DNA of 6,584 nt. Source: XN24 sp047921455 (GTDB taxonomy: Bacteria; Pseudomonadota; Gammaproteobacteria; Steroidobacterales; XN24). Shown in pieces: positions 1-5,245 of the stretch. Below the pieces are notes generated by a model, which was not told the DNA's origin, did no database searches, and saw only the letters and a list, made by a program, of their open reading frames with translations. Location of the stretch: NCBI GenBank assembly GCA_047921455.1, contig JBLRWC010000071.1, positions 1 through 6,584 on the forward strand, read 5' to 3'. The translations under genes were made by a program, and so were the position numbers. Within the stretch, counting starts at the first letter, position 1, and every line of letters starts with the position of its first letter.

Positions 1-36
1 TCTGCCCCCAAGGCTACAGTCAAAGAGAGGCGACAA

Positions 37-210
37 CTATCCTGACACTGGGGGGTCGGTTAGGGGTCTGGATTCACCATACCATTCCGCAGAGGGGCAC
101 TTGTCCCACGAGCAGCCGTCCGTGACCGGCAGGACCAACGAGCGGGTTTCACTAGGCGGGCGAAACACCGGTTCGACATAGCGAATTGGCGAGACGTGAG
201 TTTGTGTCAT
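37..210 (-). pseudogene. 5' remnant of a radical SAM protein gene, broken in the Fe-S cluster motif
   Basis: The minus strand from the ATG at 210 encodes about 40 residues typical of the start of a radical SAM family: a segment reading YVEPVFRPPSETRSLVLPVT followed by DGCSWDKC. In intact relatives, as I recall them, this continues as C-T-F-C-x-M-Y, giving the CxxxCxxC motif that ligates the 4Fe-4S cluster. Here the first two cysteines are present but the third is lost. The DNA after the second cysteine codon (TGC CCC TCT GCG GAA TGG TAT) regains Cys-Gly-Met if one base is added after CCC T, so a one-base deletion is likely. Downstream the similarity ends and the frame stops at 37. The remnant is divergent from the hydroxylase gene. 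It is seen as a broken frame; the family assignment rests on remembered motif similarity. Confidence 0.6.
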
Positions 211-261
211 GGTACGGATGGTAACTTGCCGGTGCCGGCCCGGGCTGGCATGTTTGCGGGT

Positions 262-906
262 ATGACCAACAACGCTGAATACCGCGAAATTTACCGCCGC
301 GAACATATTGGCGCGTACTACTCCGGCAAGGCGCACCTGGCCTTCGCAGTGCTGTTCAGCCTCGGCGGCATCGTCGCGTGCGCCATGCAGCTGGAGCACG
401 TGCGGCCGCTGGAATGGCTCGTTCTTCCGCTCGCCTTCCTGTATGCAAACCTGGTCGAATACGCCGGCCACCGGTGGGTCATGCATCGCAAGGTGCCGGG
501 ACTGGAGATTGTCTACAAACGCCATGCGGGCCAGCACCATCGTTTCTTTACCGATCGCCACATGGCGCTGGAGGAATGGCGCGACTGCAAGGTCGTGCTG
601 TTCCCGGCGGTGTTGGTGGTGTTTTATTTCGGCGCCTTTGCCGTACCGCTGGGCCTGCTGCTGGCCTGGCTGTCAACGGCGAATGTGGCTTACCTGTTCG
701 TGATCGTCGCGCTGGCGTATTACTTGAATTACGAATTGCTGCACTTGGCGTATCACCTGCCGAAGGAATCCGCCGTGCTGGGTTTGCCGTTTGTGCGTCG
801 GTTGCGACGCTTGCATCACCGGCATCACGAACCGGCCTTGATGGCACATGCGAATTTCAACATCACTTATCCGATCGGCGACTGGCTGTTCGGCACTCGG
901 CGTTGA
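262..906 (+). CDS. fatty acid hydroxylase / sterol desaturase superfamily membrane protein
   Basis: This is a membrane di-iron oxygenase of the fatty-acid hydroxylase superfamily, which uses O2 to hydroxylate or desaturate lipid substrates in the membrane. The substrate cannot be told from the sequence. Numbering from the ATG at 262 (214 residues), the eight-plus histidines expected to hold the di-iron centre are all visible: HRWVMH at 70-75, HAGQHH at 88-93, HLAYH at 161-165 and HHRHH at 185-189. Hydrophobic segments lie near residues 25-42, 50-66, 111-136 and 141-158, between the histidine clusters. The conserved part begins with YRREHIGAYYSG just after this ATG, so 262 is preferred. In-frame ATG 250 and GTG 196 are alternatives, and none has a convincing ribosome binding site. 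The next gene follows closely and is probably co-transcribed. Confidence 0.85.
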   Translation: MTNNAEYREIYRREHIGAYYSGKAHLAFAVLFSLGGIVACAMQLEHVRPLEWLVLPLAFLYANLVEYAGHRWVMHRKVPGLEIVYKRHAGQHHRFFTDRHMALEEWRDCKVVLFPAVLVVFYFGAFAVPLGLLLAWLSTANVAYLFVIVALAYYLNYELLHLAYHLPKESAVLGLPFVRRLRRLHHRHHEPALMAHANFNITYPIGDWLFGTRR

Positions 907-910
907 CGAC

Positions 911-916
911 AGGTGG
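911..916 (+). promoter_or_regulatory. Shine-Dalgarno deciding the GTG start at 922
   Basis: AGGTGG lies five bases before a GTG at 922. The alternative in-frame GTG at 913 overlaps this site and has no good ribosome binding site, so 922 is the better start. The site sits just after the hydroxylase stop (904-906), which suggests translational coupling. Confidence 0.5.
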
Positions 917-921
917 ACAGC

Positions 922-1329
922 GTGGCCAAGCGAGGGATTGCTGTCGCGGCCGCGTTGCTGGCGTTTTGTATAGCGTTGGCCGCGCTCCTGGCCGGGCAGC
1001 CCTGGCTGGGGAAGCCCGCCTTGTTGTTCGGCATTCCGGCCGGCAACCTGCTCGCATGGCTGTTAATGTTCTCACTCCCGCTGGCCGCCTGGCTGCTGTT
1101 GCCCACGGGCAGGCTTCGCCGGGCGAACTTGTTACCCGTGCTCATGGGCGCATGCTGGCTACCGGTGTCCATCGTTTTGGCGGGCAACATTTACCTGAAT
1201 TACATGGGTGGTTGGCGGCTCGGTTTATGGCTTGCCTATTCCGGCGTCAACCTGGGCATGCCGTTGTTGCTCTTGTTGATATGGGGGACGGCTTGGTGCG
1301 TGGCAAGAATTCGTGCGTCTCAAACGTGA
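922..1329 (+). CDS. small four-helix integral membrane protein, unknown function
   Basis: I do not recognise a named family. The 135-residue product (from GTG 922) is almost wholly hydrophobic, with four predicted membrane helices at about residues 6-24, 40-60, 70-92 and 102-125. The short loops contain positively charged patches: GRLRR after helix 2 and ARIR at the C-terminus, suggesting both lie in the cytoplasm. An aromatic loop (YLNYMGGW) separates helices 3 and 4. No catalytic motif is visible. It starts 15 bases after the hydroxylase stop with its own AGGTGG site, so the two probably form an operon. A role linked to the membrane lipid hydroxylase is possible but is inference only. It converges on the alpha/beta hydrolase gene. 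Confidence 0.65.
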   Translation: MAKRGIAVAAALLAFCIALAALLAGQPWLGKPALLFGIPAGNLLAWLLMFSLPLAAWLLLPTGRLRRANLLPVLMGACWLPVSIVLAGNIYLNYMGGWRLGLWLAYSGVNLGMPLLLLLIWGTAWCVARIRASQT

Positions 1330-1347
1330 CCCAATTGGCGGCGGCTC

Positions 1348-1449
1348 ATGGCGATTGTCCTGGTGCCGGTCCTGGTGATGATACTAGCGGCGCGGTTGTG
1401 GTTGCCGATCACTGGCAGGAACGGAATCGAGAAAGGCGCGCACGGCTGA
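1348..1449 (+). CDS. possible 33-residue hydrophobic small ORF
   Basis: An ATG at 1348 opens a 33-codon frame beginning MAIVLVPVLVMILAARLWLP and ending in a charged tail. The first half could form one membrane helix. It lies 18 bases after the four-helix membrane protein and overlaps the antisense 3' end of the alpha/beta hydrolase by 66 bases. There is only a weak GGCGGCGG upstream as a ribosome site. It may be a real single-helix peptide, a remnant, or chance; the overlap argues for caution. Confidence 0.2.
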   Translation: MAIVLVPVLVMILAARLWLPITGRNGIEKGAHG

Positions 1450-2361
1450 CGAAGTCGACTGTGGATCCTCCTCGTGTGGCACATGTCCCAGCGAGTCGAA
1501 AATGATCAGCCTGCTGTCAGCGATGTCGTGTGCGAATTGTTCGGCGGTTTTTGGTGGGATCAACTGGTCCTGGCCGCCCCACAGAATCAGCGTCGGTTGC
1601 GTGATCATGGCAATCCGGTCAGCACGCACTTCGCGGTACACGGCCTCGTCGAGACGAAGGCCCAGGGCGCGCCGGTTACCCTCGCGCAGGGCCAGTTCGT
1701 AGTAGCGGTCAACCAATTCGTCGCTCACCAGTTCCGGGTCGCCGTAAACATTACGCACGCTGGCTTCGATCATGCGCCGCGGCAGCAGGCGGGTCATCAG
1801 CGGTTGCAAGGCCGGTGTGCGCGCGATGCGGAAAGCGATGGGAATGGACTCCGGTTCGAGCGCATAGCCGGCTGCGTTGACCAGGACCAGTGCGACCACG
1901 CGTTCCGGCGCTGTGACGGCCACTTCCCATGCGATCTGTCCGCCGAGAGAGTTGCCGGCGAGGATGGCTTCGGGCACAGCCAGGCTATCGAGTAACGCGA
2001 TGACGAAGTCGACGTATGCCGTGACATGGTAATCGTCGTGCGGGAAGGGCCCGGTGAGCCCAAAGCCCGGCAGATCGACCCGGATGACGCGGTGGCTGGG
2101 TGCCAATGCCTCGACCCAGCCATCCCAGGTGTGCAGGCTGGCCGAAGTGCCGTGCAGCAGCAGGATCGGTGGCTTGTCATCGGCGAAGCCCTCGTCACGC
2201 AGGTGGACCGACATGCCGCGTAATTCGAGGAACGCCGAGGGTGGCGTGGCCCAGCGCGCCTTGAGATCGTCCACCGGTCGGTCGGGTGCCCAGGCGGCTG
2301 CTAAGAGGAAGGCGATCGCCAGGAAAATGGCGATGACCACGCCAGCGAATATTTTGCGCAT
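1384..2361 (-). CDS. membrane-anchored alpha/beta fold hydrolase
   Basis: The 325-residue product is a serine hydrolase of the alpha/beta fold superfamily. Residues 5-24 form a hydrophobic N-terminal signal or anchor, so the enzyme is probably exported or tethered to the inner membrane. The oxyanion-hole region is HGTSASLHTW at 70-79 and the nucleophile elbow is GNSLGG with Ser138. The acid is probably Asp265 (WGGQDQLIP) and the base His293 (LGHVPHEE), so the full triad is present. A variable cap region spans about 165-240. The pattern resembles meta-cleavage-product hydrolase and haloalkane-dehalogenase-like members, but the substrate is not evident. The gene starts only 15 bases from the arm of a 27-bp inverted repeat pair, so its promoter must lie in or beyond that palindrome. 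GGGTAATAAAAC precedes the ATG. Confidence 0.88.
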   Translation of the reverse strand: MRKIFAGVVIAIFLAIAFLLAAAWAPDRPVDDLKARWATPPSAFLELRGMSVHLRDEGFADDKPPILLLHGTSASLHTWDGWVEALAPSHRVIRVDLPGFGLTGPFPHDDYHVTAYVDFVIALLDSLAVPEAILAGNSLGGQIAWEVAVTAPERVVALVLVNAAGYALEPESIPIAFRIARTPALQPLMTRLLPRRMIEASVRNVYGDPELVSDELVDRYYELALREGNRRALGLRLDEAVYREVRADRIAMITQPTLILWGGQDQLIPPKTAEQFAHDIADSRLIIFDSLGHVPHEEDPQSTSSAVRAFLDSVPASDRQPQPRR

Positions 2362-2376
2362 GTTTTATTACCCGTG

Positions 2377-2403
2377 GGTGCCGGAGCGTAGTTTCGTAGT
2401 TAT
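2377..2403 (+). repeat. 27-bp repeat, copy 1 (consensus)
   Basis: This is a consensus copy of the window's repeat family, starting GGTGCCGGAGCG and ending TCGTAGTTAT. Inside it CGTAGTTT (repeat bases 11-18) is followed directly by CGTAGTTA (19-26), so it contains two GTAG tetranucleotides. It forms an inverted pair with copy 2. Confidence 0.95.
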
Positions 2404-2409
2404 TGAAGC

Positions 2410-2436
2410 ATAACTACGAAACTACGCTCCGGCACC
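2410..2436 (-). repeat. 27-bp repeat, copy 2 (consensus, inverted)
   Basis: It is the exact reverse complement of copy 1, six bases (TGAAGC) away. In the plus direction it can be read as NYETTLRH in one frame, but this lies upstream of the credible start of the M20 gene fragment. Confidence 0.95.
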
Positions 2437-2558
2437 GGGGGTGGGGTAATATCCGCCGACACCTGCGGGCGCCTGTATACCGAATCGTTCAAGCTGCGGT
2501 AAACGGTCACGGGGCGAAGTCATGTCGCGCGCTGGAATCTAACGGGGAACGACGGGTA

Positions 2559-3422
2559 ATGAAAGTCGGCTGGAAGGCGTTTGCCGTGGCCTTTGCGGGT
2601 GTGAGTGCGCTGTTAATCTCGATGCCTGTGACACACGGTGCAGACGTCGATGCCCTCGTGGAAGCAGTAGAAGCCAAAGTGGTGGAACGGCGCCGCGATA
2701 TTCACCAGCATCCCGAGTTGGGCAACCGGGAATTTCGCACCGCGGCCTTGGTGGCAGAGCACCTGCGAGGCCTCGGCCTGGAAGGGCGCACCGGTATCGC
2801 CCATACGGGGGTAGTTGGAATCCTGCGCGGTAGCCAACCAGGACCGCGTGTCGCGTTACGCGCTGGTATGGATGCGCTCCCGGGGACCGAGCAGGTCGAC
2901 CTGCCGTTTGCCTCGCAGGTGACCACCGAGTTTCGCGGCCAGAAAACTGGCGTGATGCATGCCTGCGGGCATGACGCGCATGTCGCGATCCTGATGGGTG
3001 TGGCGGAAGCATTGGCCGGCATCAAGGAGCAGCTCACCGGCGAGGTGATGTTTATTTTTCAGCCGGCGGAAGAGGGTCCGCCAGAAGGCGGGAAAGGCGG
3101 TGCTGAACTCATGACCAAGGAGGGCTTGTTCGCGGATTTCATGCCCGATGCTGTGTTTGGCCTGCACGTGGTGGCCGGCATCCCTGCGGACGTGATTGCG
3201 GTGCGGCCCGATATTTTCAACGGCTTGCGGCAAATCGCCGAGCATGTTGCAGCGGCACATGAGGCGACAGTCGAGCTTGATGTGCCATGGATGAATGGAT
3301 ACCCGGTGACACATAATGACGCTGAACCCACCAGTGCTATGCACGCGGCTTTACAGCGCGCCGCCCGCGGCAAGATGATCGAGATTCCATTGATCACCGG
3401 TGCGGTCGGTGCCGGAGCGTAG
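2559..3422 (+). pseudogene. M20-family amidohydrolase, internally deleted and 3'-truncated
   Basis: The 287-residue reading frame from ATG 2559 begins with a signal-like segment (MKVGWKAFAVAFAGVSALLI, with likely cleavage after THG-A). It then matches secreted M20D amidohydrolases (hippurate hydrolase/IAA-amino-acid hydrolase type): HQHPELGNREF at 49-59, MHACGHDAH at 133-141 (metal ligands Cys136, His138), QPAEEG at 168-173 and GLHVV at 201-205. Family members run about 390-440 residues. Two parts are missing. The dimerisation domain of about 80-90 residues is absent between AVRP (214-217) and DIFNGLRQIAEHVA (218-231). The C-terminal catalytic end after IPLITGA is also gone, including the last His ligand; VGAGA and a repeat-supplied stop replace it. 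The motif normally RADMDALP reads RAGMDALP. It is almost certainly non-functional. Confidence 0.85.
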
Positions 3423-3434
3423 TTTCGTAGTTAT
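3408..3434 (+). repeat. 27-bp repeat, copy 3 (consensus)
   Basis: This exact consensus copy sits at the broken 3' end of the M20 amidohydrolase. Its first 15 bases encode G-A-G-A and the TAG stop at 3420-3422. It ends 23 bases before the start of the PagL-like gene. Confidence 0.95.
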
Positions 3435-3457
3435 TGATTAGTCGGGTTGTTGCGAGC

Positions 3458-4108
3458 ATGACGAGCCAGGCACATCGGATGTTGCGTTCAGTCGTGGCCG
3501 TGGTGCTGCTGATGGGGTGTTTGCCGGCTTCCGGCGCAACATCGGATCATGATTATTCTTGGTCAGTTTTTACCGGCAAATTCACTGCCGATCGATTTCT
3601 CGATGATATTCTCACTTTCACGCATCGCATAAACTTCGACAATGCCTGGGTAACTGTGGTCAATTACAATCACGTGCTTGCTCGCCCCACGTCGAGTCGA
3701 CGATGGGAAGGCGAATTGCAGTTCGGTGTGCATCATAGTGGGCGCCAGGACCATGTTGAGTTCAACACGGCCATAGCGCACCGCTGGTCGGACTGGCCAT
3801 GGGATGGACTGCTGAACACCAGTTTTGCTATCGGCACCGGCTTTTCTTTGGCATCTGAGCCGCCGTTGCTCGAAGTCGAGGGCAAGCCCGGCGACGATGC
3901 GCAAAGATTATTGCTTTACCTGCTGCTTGAGTTTGAGGTTGCCCCGTACTGGGCGGAGCGCTGGAGCATTTTCTGTCGCATCCATCATCGTTCCGGCGCC
4001 TTTGGCACGTTCGGTGGCGTCCACGGCGGCTCCGACCACATCGGCATCGGCTTCCGGTGGTTCATGGGCGCCAGGAGCGGTGCCGCCAAGAGCGGTGCCG
4101 GGTCGTAG
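3458..4108 (+). CDS. putative PagL-like / acyloxyacyl hydrolase outer-membrane beta-barrel protein
   Basis: The N-terminus is a signal sequence (RMLRSVVAVVLLMGCLPASGA). LLMGC could be a lipobox, or cleavage could follow ASG. The mature part has the alternating aromatic/polar strands of a small outer-membrane barrel and ends with IHHRSGAFGTFGG, then HGGSDHIGIGFRWF. The His-x-Ser pair (HRS) followed by a GGS-D/N segment resembles lipid A 3-O-deacylase (PagL) and related acyloxyacyl hydrolases, where His and Ser are catalytic. The acidic third residue is uncertain; Asp in GGSD is a candidate. Such enzymes remove acyl chains from lipid A. The barrel should end near FRWF, but 14 further residues (MGARSGAAKSGAGS) follow, the last four coded by the repeat. 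ATG 3458 is chosen for a full signal peptide; ATG 3479 is also possible. Confidence 0.5.
   Translation: MTSQAHRMLRSVVAVVLLMGCLPASGATSDHDYSWSVFTGKFTADRFLDDILTFTHRINFDNAWVTVVNYNHVLARPTSSRRWEGELQFGVHHSGRQDHVEFNTAIAHRWSDWPWDGLLNTSFAIGTGFSLASEPPLLEVEGKPGDDAQRLLLYLLLEFEVAPYWAERWSIFCRIHHRSGAFGTFGGVHGGSDHIGIGFRWFMGARSGAAKSGAGS
4075..4104 (+). repeat. 15-bp imperfect tandem duplication at the gene end
   Basis: GAGCGGTGCCG occurs at 4075-4085 and again at 4090-4100, giving two 15-base units. The second runs into repeat copy 4. The units contain the first bases of the 27-bp repeat (GGTGCCG) and encode the Gly/Ala/Ser tail of the PagL-like protein, so this may be a partial repeat copy or a slippage product. 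Confidence 0.6.
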
Positions 4109-4120
4109 TTTCGTAGTTAT
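4094..4120 (+). repeat. 27-bp repeat, copy 4 (two changes)
   Basis: It differs from consensus at repeat bases 9-10 (AG to GT), so the coded tail becomes G-A-G-S. Its TAG at 4106-4108 is the stop of the PagL-like gene. It lies 96 bases upstream of the RAYT start. Confidence 0.92.
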
Positions 4121-4204
4121 ATTTCCGGCGAAACTCACTGCTTTCTGAATAGCGACAGCACGTAATACGTTCGCGTAACTTAGTGCCAACCTTGTCACCG
4201 AGTT

Positions 4205-4208
4205 GAGG
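4205..4208 (+). promoter_or_regulatory. ribosome binding site of the RAYT gene
   Basis: GAGG within TTGAGGCG ends eight bases before the ATG at 4217, a standard spacing. This supports 4217 as the start and indicates that the transposase is translated from its own site. Confidence 0.5.
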
Positions 4209-4216
4209 CGTATCCG

Positions 4217-5095
4217 ATGGCCCGCCGCCTCCGTCTGCATGTCCCGGGCGGTTTCTACCACGTCACCCAACGGGGCAATCATCGCCAACCGATCTTTTTT
4301 TCCGAAGCAGATCGTGACCTGCTGGACGAACTCGTCGCGGAAACACTCGAGCGAACATCGGCGCGGCTCCATGCGTATTGCTGGATGACTAATCACGTGC
4401 ATCTGCTCGTGCAGGTCGCCGATGTACCGCTCGGCCGGATCATGCAGCGCATTTCTGGCCGTTATGCGCGGAAGGTCCAGGAGTCGTTGGAAACTACGGG
4501 ACACCTGTTCGAGCGACGCTACTACCCGGTGCTGGTGGATGCAGATGATTATCTGCTCACGCTGGTCCGCTATATTCATCAAAACCCGGTGCGGGCGGGG
4601 CTGGTAGTCGATCCTGCCGACTATCCTTGGTCGAGTCACCGGGACTATCTTGGCGCCAGGCAGCGTGATTGGGTCACGACCGAATTCACGCTTCGCCTTT
4701 TGTCGAGTTCCTCGGCGCGGGCTCTCGCGCGGTATCGACGTTTTATGAATGTCCCGGAGGACAATTGCTGGGGCAGTGGAAACCTGGCTCCCCATCCAGA
4801 GCAGTCTCACATTCTTGGCAATGACGCCTTTGTGGCCAAGGTGCTCAACGGCGACGGGCAGCCACGCTTCGGGGGGAGCTTTGAGGAGTTGTTGCAAGAG
4901 TGCTGTGAGCGCTTCCGTGTCACGGCAAACGAGCTCATTTCGCCAAGTCGAAAGCGGCACCTGGGCCCGGGCCGCGCGTGGGTTGCGCATCGGGCGGTAG
5001 CCGGACGAGTCGCCAGCATTTGTGAAGTCGCCCGGCGCCTGGGTCGCAGCGAAGGGGCGATCCGACAATTGATGCACCGATATCCACTTGATTAG
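4217..5095 (+). CDS. REP-associated tyrosine transposase (RAYT), Y1/HUH family, with C-terminal DnaA-like HTH domain
   Basis: The 292-residue product is an intact Y1 transposase of the IS200-like superfamily, RAYT branch. It starts MARRLRLHVPGGFYHVTQRGN, the usual RAYT opening. The HUH metal-binding pair is His60/His62 in MTNHVHLLVQ, and the likely catalytic tyrosine is Tyr119 in VRYIHQNPVRAGLV, followed by YPWSSHRDYLG at 136-146. Residues about 222-290 add a second domain, ending in SICEVARRLGRSEGAIRQLMHRY, a helix-turn-helix resembling DnaA domain IV and found in longer RAYTs. Such proteins nick single-stranded DNA at REP sequences (typically beside a GTAG-type tetranucleotide) and are domesticated, usually single-copy genes. 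Here repeat copies in the same orientation flank it, 96 bases before the start and 5 bases after the stop. The 27-bp repeats are its probable partner, by inference. Confidence 0.9.
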   Translation: MARRLRLHVPGGFYHVTQRGNHRQPIFFSEADRDLLDELVAETLERTSARLHAYCWMTNHVHLLVQVADVPLGRIMQRISGRYARKVQESLETTGHLFERRYYPVLVDADDYLLTLVRYIHQNPVRAGLVVDPADYPWSSHRDYLGARQRDWVTTEFTLRLLSSSSARALARYRRFMNVPEDNCWGSGNLAPHPEQSHILGNDAFVAKVLNGDGQPRFGGSFEELLQECCERFRVTANELISPSRKRHLGPGRAWVAHRAVAGRVASICEVARRLGRSEGAIRQLMHRYPLD

Positions 5096-5100
5096 GCCGT

Positions 5101-5127
5101 GGTGCCGGAGCGTAGTTTCGTAGTTAT
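5101..5127 (+). repeat. 27-bp repeat, copy 5 (consensus)
   Basis: This exact consensus copy lies five bases after the RAYT stop. It faces copy 6 and so forms the left end of a 188-bp unit with terminal inverted repeats. Confidence 0.95.
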
Positions 5128-5129
5128 GA

Positions 5130-5168
5130 CCTGCCATGATGTTGGGTCAATCGCTTGGTAATGGCAGG
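5130..5168. repeat. 8-bp inverted repeat CCTGCCAT ... ATGGCAGG
   Basis: CCTGCCAT at 5130-5137 is perfectly complementary to ATGGCAGG at 5161-5168, with 23 bases between. The right arm falls in the spacer of the candidate promoter (5155-5183), so it could be an operator. It could also be a weak hairpin after the RAYT gene. No T-run follows, which argues against an intrinsic terminator. Confidence 0.4.
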
Positions 5169-5183
5169 GAAAACGCGTATATA
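5155..5183 (+). promoter_or_regulatory. candidate sigma-70 promoter for the SGNH hydrolase gene
   Basis: TTGGTA (5155-5160; four of six matches to TTGACA) is 17 bases from TATATA (5178-5183; four of six to TATAAT). It would start transcription about 55 bases before the ATG at 5246. It lies inside the 188-bp repeat-bounded unit, so that unit may supply transcription to the downstream gene. Confidence 0.35.
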
Positions 5184-5245
5184 GCCGTGCCGTGCAATTG
5201 TCCGATACTCAGTCCCAGGCGGCTTCAGCAAAGGCGTGCAGCGCT

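Larger units (their letters stand above)
2377..2436. repeat. 60-bp perfect palindrome (27-bp arms, 6-base loop) between divergent genes
   Basis: Copies 1 and 2 face each other with no mismatch, so the DNA or either transcript could fold into a 27-bp hairpin. The outer flanks continue some symmetry: GGGTAATA reads outward on both sides (2366-2373 on the minus strand, 2444-2451 on the plus). It lies between the divergently oriented hydrolase and amidohydrolase starts. It would be in the 5' leader of the hydrolase if transcription starts beyond it. Confidence 0.9.

Noticed and set aside
378..1505. 375-codon plus-strand frame across the hydroxylase and membrane protein genes
   Set aside because: It overlaps two better supported genes in another frame, and its Arg/Ala/Gly-rich composition is typical of an out-of-frame reading in GC-rich DNA.
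1681..1730. TTCGTAGTAG in the hydrolase gene as a further repeat copy
   Set aside because: Only a few bases match, and they are explained by the conserved coding sequence.
2377..2436. Intrinsic terminator
   Set aside because: The hairpin is strong, but no T-run follows on either strand and it lies between divergent starts, not after a gene.
2403..2558. N-terminal extension of the M20 frame back to the TTG at 2403
   Set aside because: The first residues are coded by repeat copy 2, and a proper signal peptide begins at ATG 2559.
3408..5127. Integron-like cassette array with the repeat as attC sites
   Set aside because: The spacing and same-strand genes look cassette-like, but a 27-bp copy lacks the paired R/L boxes and the GTTRRRY core of attC, and no integrase is present.
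3908..5137. Long 409-codon minus-strand open frame opposite the RAYT and the end of the PagL-like gene
   Set aside because: It is antisense to a transposase with all family motifs, starts inside repeat copy 5 (HNYETTLRH) and has no recognisable domain; it is a codon-bias shadow.
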